Under the pieces are notes generated by a model, which did no database searches, was not told the origin of the DNA, and saw only the letters and a program-made list of their open reading frames with translations. Both the position numbers and the translations under genes were made by a program. DNA of 33,815 nt from Desulfurococcales archaeon (lineage in GTDB: Archaea > Thermoproteota > Thermoprotei_A > Sulfolobales > Desulfurococcaceae), in the NCBI GenBank assembly GCA_027028545.1, contig JALVIT010000088.1, positions 1 through 33,815 on the forward strand, given 5' to 3'. This document shows positions 27,828-33,815 of this stretch, piece after piece (position 1 is the stretch's first letter; each line of letters opens with the position of its first letter).

Positions 27828-28244
27828 TTATGCTGGTCTGAAAAATATTGTAGTAGTTGTTGGTAGCTTCTCTCTAACCACGTATAATTGTGGTCTATAA
27901 ATTATTAACTTTTCATTCTCCTTAAACCCTATATCTAGGAGTTTAGCTATTGCCTTAATAGCTATCGGATCCCTAACTATGAATACACCCTCACCTAGGG
28001 AGGGAGCTGTTTCGATAATTATTGGTATTCTAAGCCTGCATGCCTCGCTATCCAGAAGCTCTTTAAGCAGTTGAAGCTCTTTAGGATCGATCAAGTGGAT
28101 CGTTCCATCTCTTAAAACAATATATGGAGTATCCATCTCAAGCAGTTCACATAGACTAACCCTCTGATATGGTAGATGCTTATTTATCAGCCTCAGCTCG
28201 ATTGATAGCCTCTCCATGAAGGAGTCTAGATCGTTTAGACTCAA
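27828..28244 (-). CDS. UPF0216/DUF61 family protein inside the ATPase operon
   Basis: ELRLINKHLPYQRVSLCELLEMDTPYIVLRDGTIHLIDPKELQLLKELL...RLRIPIIIET matches the archaeal DUF61 pattern. Confidence 0.8.
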   Translation of the reverse strand: MSLNDLDSFMERLSIELRLINKHLPYQRVSLCELLEMDTPYIVLRDGTIHLIDPKELQLLKELLDSEACRLRIPIIIETAPSLGEGVFIVRDPIAIKAIAKLLDIGFKENEKLIIYRPQLYVVREKLPTTTTIFFRPA

Positions 28245-28921
28245 CCCCCACCCCCCCTCCTACGGGCTTCGAGCATACCCTTGACACGTTTAAGCCTAGC
28301 CCTCTCCTCCCTCTCACGCTCCTCAAACTTCATCCTCAGATACTTGATCGTGGCCTCAAGCTTGGGTATGAATATGTATTCCAATGCATTAACCCTCCTC
28401 TTAGTCTTAGTGATCTCGACACCTAAGGCATGGATCGATTGCTCGATCCTCCCAAGCTCTATTATCCTCTCAATAAGCCTCTCAGCATCCCTCCTAAAAT
28501 CCTCAAGCTCGGGTAAAACCGGTCTAAAAACCCCCTTCTTATACATAGCTGTATATGATCTAACACCCATAATGTTCTCATAACCTATAATAACTCCAGA
28601 ACCCTCAGTTGCTATCCCCTCAAAATACCTATAAATTTGTTCACCATACAGACCAGATAGAAAAACAGCCCTATTATAAACATCAATAATCTTATCATTA
28701 ACCTCACGCCTAATTCTATAAGCAGATCTAATCCTAGTTAGAAACTCATTAACCAAAATAGTAAGCCTCTCACGCAAAATATGGTGAACCTTACGGGCCA
28801 GATCACGCCTACGCTTAAGCTTAATAAGCTCAATCTTCGTAGGTCTAACACGGATCAGTGAAGACATAGAGGGTTCACCGAATAACATGAATACAGAATA
28901 GGGATTATAAAGAATTACCAT
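28241..28921 (-). CDS. atpD: A-type ATP synthase subunit D
   Basis: VRPTKIELIKLKRRRDLARKVHHILRERLTIL ... ALGVEITKTKRRVNALEYIFIPKLEATIKYLRMKFEEREREE. The start may be MSSLIRVRP (28867). Confidence 0.95.
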   Translation of the reverse strand: MVILYNPYSVFMLFGEPSMSSLIRVRPTKIELIKLKRRRDLARKVHHILRERLTILVNEFLTRIRSAYRIRREVNDKIIDVYNRAVFLSGLYGEQIYRYFEGIATEGSGVIIGYENIMGVRSYTAMYKKGVFRPVLPELEDFRRDAERLIERIIELGRIEQSIHALGVEITKTKRRVNALEYIFIPKLEATIKYLRMKFEEREREERARLKRVKGMLEARRRGGGG

Positions 28922-28961
28922 AAAAATATTTTGGAAAAAATATTTGGATTAGCTAAAAACC

Positions 28962-29126
28962 TTATATAGGTACAGGATCGTGTGGTATTGGGTCTCCTCC
29001 CGGTCCGTCGGGTCCTGTTAGGCTGATTAACCCTGTCCCTGCTCCGATCAGTGTTATTACTGGCGGGATCGCTAGTATGGCGAGCTTTAGTGTTTTGACC
29101 AGTCTGTATAGTAGCTTGGGCTTCAT
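28962..29126 (-). CDS. Unannotated 54-aa membrane peptide with Pro/Gly/Asp tail
   Basis: Manual translation: MKPKLLYRLVKTLKLAILAIPPVITLIGAGTGLISLTGPDGPGGDPIPHDPVPI*. Purine-rich GGTGAG precedes the ATG. GC-richer than its flanks. Below the track's length cut-off. Confidence 0.6.
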   Translation of the reverse strand: MKPKLLYRLVKTLKLAILAIPPVITLIGAGTGLISLTGPDGPGGDPIPHDPVPI

Positions 29127-29240
29127 CTTCTCACCAAAGAATAATTTAGAATTGATCTTATGTTAATGTTTGCTCAATGAAGCATTCTGTATATTGGAGA
29201 TAAAATATAAATATCCCTGCTTAGTTTCTAAATACAAAAA

Positions 29241-29609
29241 CTATTTCACGATCCTCTTCAAGAAAAACTCGTAGGTGTTCTCACCGATCCTCCGATAATA
29301 GACCGCTCTAAACAGTGGTTTATTAGATCCAGATTCATAAATGTTTACAACAAGGGTATCACTACTACATGGAGACAAGCCTAGGTCACACTCAGTCATC
29401 CCCTCCATAACGGCAGCCTCCAAACCATAAGGTTCAAGGGCATTATTTAGAATTATCGGCAGTCTCTCCATCAAATACTCATCAATGATCCCAATATATT
29501 CACGGGTAGTCCAATCACTAGGAGCTTCAAAGGATAGTTTAAGATAGATTATCTTGAATAGCTTCTCCTCATCAACACTCATTAATCCTCTCCACCCACA
29601 TCCTTCCAC
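29241..29609 (-). CDS. Hypothetical protein
   Basis: ORF overlapping the NUDIX gene end. Probable start MSVDEEKLFKIIYLKLSFEAP. Confidence 0.55.
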   Translation of the reverse strand: MEGCGWRGLMSVDEEKLFKIIYLKLSFEAPSDWTTREYIGIIDEYLMERLPIILNNALEPYGLEAAVMEGMTECDLGLSPCSSDTLVVNIYESGSNKPLFRAVYYRRIGENTYEFFLKRIVK

Positions 29610-30130
29610 ATATAGTGTGTATAGTATGTTATAAGAAATACAGTCTTAAGGTCAGCTATCTCATTCCTCTTAACAAGATCAAGTGCTTCATCCATAGAGA
29701 CAACCAGGGGCTCAATAACCTCGTATGGTTCAGGCTTCTTACCAACATATTCAAGCCTTCTAGCTATGAAGAAATGCATAGCCTCAGTACTATATCCTGG
29801 TACCGGATAGTATTTTCCAATATAGATTAACTCCCCCGGGTCATATCCGGTTTCCTCGATCAACTCCCTTCTAGCCGCCTCACGGATATCTTCTCCCGGC
29901 TCAACAACACCCGCTGGAGCCTCGATTATATAGTCCTTTATCGGTGCTCTATACTGTTTGATCAATATGAACTTATTACTCTGAAGAACTGGGAGTATTG
30001 TAACCGATGGTGGGAAGAGGACAACATCCCTCTCAATAACCCTATTATCAATAGCCATTCTACGCCTAACAACATTGAATCTAAGCCCTTTAAACAACTC
30101 CTGATCTCCAAGGATTTCCACATTGGTCAT
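29582..30130 (-). CDS. NUDIX hydrolase, ADP-ribose pyrophosphatase-like
   Basis: GVVEPGEDIREAARRELIEETGYDPGEL Nudix box. EAPAG preceding it and YYPVPGYSTEAMHFFIARRL following it. Confidence 0.93.
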   Translation of the reverse strand: MTNVEILGDQELFKGLRFNVVRRRMAIDNRVIERDVVLFPPSVTILPVLQSNKFILIKQYRAPIKDYIIEAPAGVVEPGEDIREAARRELIEETGYDPGELIYIGKYYPVPGYSTEAMHFFIARRLEYVGKKPEPYEVIEPLVVSMDEALDLVKRNEIADLKTVFLITYYTHYMWKDVGGED

Positions 30131-30265
30131 AATACTTCATCTCCAAGATATTTTCCAGCGTTTTCATACATGTTGTCTTCATAAAAAGATATCTATCCTC
30201 GTAGATAAAATATTTATGTAGTAGTTAAAGCATCCATATCAAATGTAGTCGAAACACACAAATAC

Positions 30266-30284
30266 TAATCGGTTTAAATAAGTC
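30266..30284 (+). promoter_or_regulatory. Candidate BRE/TATA promoter for 30309-33815
   Basis: CTAATCGGTTTAAATAAG about 35-40 bp upstream of the start at 30309. Confidence 0.3.
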
Positions 30285-30308
30285 TATAGATTTAAATGGA
30301 GGATATAT

Positions 30309-31616
30309 ATGCTTGAACAAAGGATAATGGGAATTGATAGGTCCAGACTGAAATCATATGTGCATGAATTACTCAGTTTCTTATATAGATTTAGGAATAG
30401 AATAGTTTCTAGAATAGATTTTATAAAATATGTATATAGATCAGAGCTGGAGTTATTCATAGATTCCCTAACAAATGTGTATAGGTTGGGATATTATAAT
30501 AATATCGCTAATGACGTCCTAAACACCATGTCAAACCTCGGAGAAAACTATGTGAATACAAGGATAATACAGAGCTATATTAAGAGATTAATGAAGAGTA
30601 GAGTTGTTCCTGTTGCCAAGATAAACTATTTAGCGATCGGGCTATTTATATTAATAATACACATACCTAGAGAGATTAAACCATCTAATATACCATATAG
30701 GGAATGGCTACTATACTACTCCATGACACTAGAACCCTATGGTACTCTTCTAGTCTATTATATACCCATATCCTATCTAGACTATCTAGTATCATCTATA
30801 AAGAACCAGATTATGAAAAACGGTGACGGCATAAAAGTTTATCTATTTGAAAAGGGTGAAAGATTACAACCGTGCTTTAGTAATATGTGTTGGAAACTTC
30901 AACATACAACAGATCACATATATCATCTCTTCACTGGTTATAAATATGATGAACTTAAAAACATATATACAAATATAGAAAAACTACATACGAAATTAGA
31001 GGAGAAAGATAATTTTGCCAATATGAGGCTTAAACCAAACGATCTCATAGACTTAATACTACTTAAAGAATTCCAATACAATGCATTTAAACTAGTCACG
31101 GATATTTCCAAAGAGTTCAGCATACCATATAGATCGGTTAAAAAACATCTCGAAAAACACCTTATAAAATGGAAACTAATTGAGGGCATATTCTTACCAC
31201 TCAACATATTCACACCCCTTATAAGGAAGTATAAGTTGATCTATATGTCTTTTAGAGACCCAGAGAGCTATTGGAGAACCCTACTATTTTTCAAGAATAT
31301 CGCATATACAATCAGCATCTATAGAAATATAGGATTAACATATGAGAACAAACTAGATCTAACGGATAATTCTGAGCATGACATGCTAATAACAATACTT
31401 GAACCAATGGAGAGGGAATACGAGCTATACAGATTTATATATAAAGAGTCAGCAAACATCGGTCTAGAAGAATTCCAAGTATTCAACCCATCTATAACAT
31501 CATCAATGAAGTACAGTATACCCTATACAAACTTCGATCAAGAAGCTAAGGATTGGACTATAAATACTGAAGAGACTTATAAATTATATCTAAGGAGGAT
31601 ATCGGCTAGACTCTAA
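30309..31616 (+). CDS. Hypothetical protein with possible HTH region
   Basis: 435 aa. LVTDISKEFSIPYRSVKKHLEKHLIKWKLIEG is HTH-like. Confidence 0.6.
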   Translation: MLEQRIMGIDRSRLKSYVHELLSFLYRFRNRIVSRIDFIKYVYRSELELFIDSLTNVYRLGYYNNIANDVLNTMSNLGENYVNTRIIQSYIKRLMKSRVVPVAKINYLAIGLFILIIHIPREIKPSNIPYREWLLYYSMTLEPYGTLLVYYIPISYLDYLVSSIKNQIMKNGDGIKVYLFEKGERLQPCFSNMCWKLQHTTDHIYHLFTGYKYDELKNIYTNIEKLHTKLEEKDNFANMRLKPNDLIDLILLKEFQYNAFKLVTDISKEFSIPYRSVKKHLEKHLIKWKLIEGIFLPLNIFTPLIRKYKLIYMSFRDPESYWRTLLFFKNIAYTISIYRNIGLTYENKLDLTDNSEHDMLITILEPMEREYELYRFIYKESANIGLEEFQVFNPSITSSMKYSIPYTNFDQEAKDWTINTEETYKLYLRRISARL

Positions 31617-31649
31617 ACATTAATCAACTCCTATACTGGAGGGATATAG

Positions 31650-32780
31650 ATGTATTATACAAAGATAGTTTACCCGGAATTTTCAATATTTCTAAGAATA
31701 AGCATAATACTAGTATTACTGATATTAAGCATCGGATTATATTATGGAACAATAGCCGGAATAAACATATTAGAATTATACAATAATATTATACAACAAA
31801 TACAAATTCTGAATAATCCGTCAATCATAGATATGATTATCCAACTAATACTAGCACTATCAATAATAGTCGCAAACATTGCCAAAAAGGGAATATTTGC
31901 CGGGCTGGTTAAGGGCTTACACGTATACATAGTAGTGATCCTAATACTCTCATTACTCAACAACATTTACCAATTAATCGCGATCGGTGAAAATATAGAC
32001 ATTATAAGATATAATGTAGTCTTCATAACGATACTAGTAGTTAACATAGTTTTAATGATTAAATACCCAACCCTATCAGCGACAGCAAAGATCATCGATG
32101 AGGAGAAGGGTGGTGTAAAATATATGGATAATGAACCAGTGGTTCTTGATAAGAAACAATATGTTGTCTTAGATGTTATGGGGGATGTTGAGAGGGTCAA
32201 GATGGAATATGATGAAAACATGGTTAATATAAAGGAGGTGAATACACTAACTGGTAAGAGAATAATCCTAAAACCAATATCATTGATCACATCAGAGTTC
32301 AAACTGTTATATGGGGATAAACTATTATTAAGCTTCAGCTTAAAACTTGGCAGGATCAATACGAGAAAGCTAACATATATTGTTGTATTTAATGATGACG
32401 AAATAGGACGTGAAGAATACAGTGTTGAGGAGACTAAGACACTTATAAACTCCTCGTATCCAATAATAAGATCAGTTGTTTCGAGAATGGGTATCGATGA
32501 AGAAGATATAGGTGAGATACAATTCTACGATGGCAAGGGGAGATTAATACCAGGAAACACACCGATCTACATGATCGATACAGACACGATCACCTTGAAG
32601 ATATACACTGTGGAGAAACATCTAGAACTACTCAAATACTATAAAGTAGAGGATATCATGAAGCTATGGGAGAAGCTTATGAAGAGATTGGAATATCTAG
32701 ATATGGTATCTAAGGCCCTCGGTGATGAAATAACGAACAATATTGCGACGGGGATTGCCCTGATGAAGAATTGGTGGTAA
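31650..32780 (+). CDS. Membrane-anchored protein with ubiquitin-like beta-grasp region
   Basis: About four N-terminal TM helices, a beta-rich middle, then LTYIVVF...IGEIQFYDGKGRLIPGNTPIYMIDTDTITLKIYTVE, which follows the ubiquitin pattern. Confidence 0.65.
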   Translation: MYYTKIVYPEFSIFLRISIILVLLILSIGLYYGTIAGINILELYNNIIQQIQILNNPSIIDMIIQLILALSIIVANIAKKGIFAGLVKGLHVYIVVILILSLLNNIYQLIAIGENIDIIRYNVVFITILVVNIVLMIKYPTLSATAKIIDEEKGGVKYMDNEPVVLDKKQYVVLDVMGDVERVKMEYDENMVNIKEVNTLTGKRIILKPISLITSEFKLLYGDKLLLSFSLKLGRINTRKLTYIVVFNDDEIGREEYSVEETKTLINSSYPIIRSVVSRMGIDEEDIGEIQFYDGKGRLIPGNTPIYMIDTDTITLKIYTVEKHLELLKYYKVEDIMKLWEKLMKRLEYLDMVSKALGDEITNNIATGIALMKNWW

Positions 32781-32784
32781 GAAT

Positions 32785-33815
32785 ATGATAATAGTATTAG
32801 ATGGAGCATTAAAATACAATCTAGAATCCTCAAAAGCGGTTCTAATAACCAAGAAGGGTAGGGAGAGCCCTAAAGCTAGGAAACATATGATTGTCGGAGA
32901 CGTGGATATTTATAGGACAAGCTACCTCAGAACACCCCTCGGAGAAACCGATGTAATACCCCTATACTACAACCTCGGAAAAAACTATCTAGCATCTCTA
33001 AGAATACCAGATAAGAATGTGATAATCCTAGCAAATCTATCCCAAGGTTTAGATATAGGATTATCAATATATCTACTGGAAAAGATCAGTGGTCTACGTG
33101 ATCTCGAAGAAGTAGTCCTTATAGGGATCGTGCCCGCAACTAGTAGAACGACGATATTATCAAGAATATACTCCTGGTTATTGATCACTGGCGTATATGA
33201 TATATTTCTAAATAGTAGAAAGGAGGGTTTATTCAAACTTATACTGGTTGATGAAAATATTCCTCCGCAATTATCGACATTACTCGTAAATATTGTTGAG
33301 GAGGGGGTTCTGAGAAATATTTATTCAACATTAGAGTTAAGGCTGAAGAGATACATCCTTCCCGTAATAGATACGAGGTTGATCCTTAGATTTATGGTAA
33401 ACTATGCGATGCTCGAATCGGTTGATCGGGAGTATAAAACCATACTAGTATTACTTCACCACCTATTAGATAAAGCACCATCAGAACTATGGGAGTATTT
33501 TAGGAGTGAAGAAAATATACAAAGAATTAGAGCCTTGAAGTATAGGTTAGAACATAATAGGAATAATAGGATGAAGATAGGTGAAGTTATACATAAAATA
33601 GGTAGGAGGATCTATCTGGAACCTAAATATACAGAACCACTAATAGATCCCTTAAACATGGCTAAATACATGTTATCACTTGAAGGCCTATCAAAGATTT
33701 ATATGAAGAATGAAATAGTAGAGAAGATTAGAGGCATAGTGGAGAACATAGAAGATCTAGATGTTGAGAGGATTACAAAAATACAAATCATGTATCCACC
33801 CCTAGGGGGATTAGG
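32785..33815 (+). CDS. Partial ORF (at least 343 aa, open at the right edge), possible degenerate tubulin/FtsZ-like protein
   Basis: Manual translation MIIVLDGALKYNLESSKAVLITKKGRESPKARKHMIVGDVDIYRTSY... open without stop to 33815. ATG 5 bp after the previous stop. Missing from the ORF track. Confidence 0.75.
   Translation, partial: MIIVLDGALKYNLESSKAVLITKKGRESPKARKHMIVGDVDIYRTSYLRTPLGETDVIPLYYNLGKNYLASLRIPDKNVIILANLSQGLDIGLSIYLLEKISGLRDLEEVVLIGIVPATSRTTILSRIYSWLLITGVYDIFLNSRKEGLFKLILVDENIPPQLSTLLVNIVEEGVLRNIYSTLELRLKRYILPVIDTRLILRFMVNYAMLESVDREYKTILVLLHHLLDKAPSELWEYFRSEENIQRIRALKYRLEHNRNNRMKIGEVIHKIGRRIYLEPKYTEPLIDPLNMAKYMLSLEGLSKIYMKNEIVEKIRGIVENIEDLDVERITKIQIMYPPLGGL

Noticed and set aside
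1-33815. CRISPR array
   Set aside because: No regularly spaced 24-37 bp repeats seen. The only short tandem repeat (6867-6923) has two copies.

Overview
AT-rich archaeal chromosomal window, probably hyperthermophilic Crenarchaeota (Desulfurococcales-like), judged from gene content and the archaeal promoter and start-codon style. Recognisable genes: a bifunctional phosphoglucose/phosphomannose isomerase, an N-terminally truncated TnpB remnant, a DUF2258-like protein, an MTAP/PNP-family phosphorylase, a DHH phosphoesterase, a Xer-type tyrosine recombinase with a C-terminal zinc ribbon, an M28 peptidase, ProS, a Dph6-like PP-loop ATPase, an MBL-fold hydrolase, a class II aldolase, a complete A/V-type ATPase operon in the order D-UPF0216-H-I-K-E-C-F-A-B (subunit A carries a 535-aa intein in its Walker A motif), and a NUDIX hydrolase. 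Main candidates for something undescribed: (1) 13829-16915 (-), a translationally coupled set of membrane proteins that looks like a strongly degenerate Mrp/Mbh (complex-I-like) membrane arm with no hydrogenase catalytic subunits, with the antiporter-like subunit lacking its usual Glu/Lys residues; (2) 30309-33815 (+), a three-gene cluster containing a membrane-anchored ubiquitin-like beta-grasp protein followed by a long ORF, open at the window edge and absent from the ORF track, that may have a degenerate tubulin/FtsZ-like fold; (3) 6863-6927, a structured tandem repeat in a divergent intergenic region resembling a non-canonical C/D-like sRNA or operator; (4) a GC-rich structured segment at the left edge. 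All family calls come from reading motifs by eye. No database search was run.
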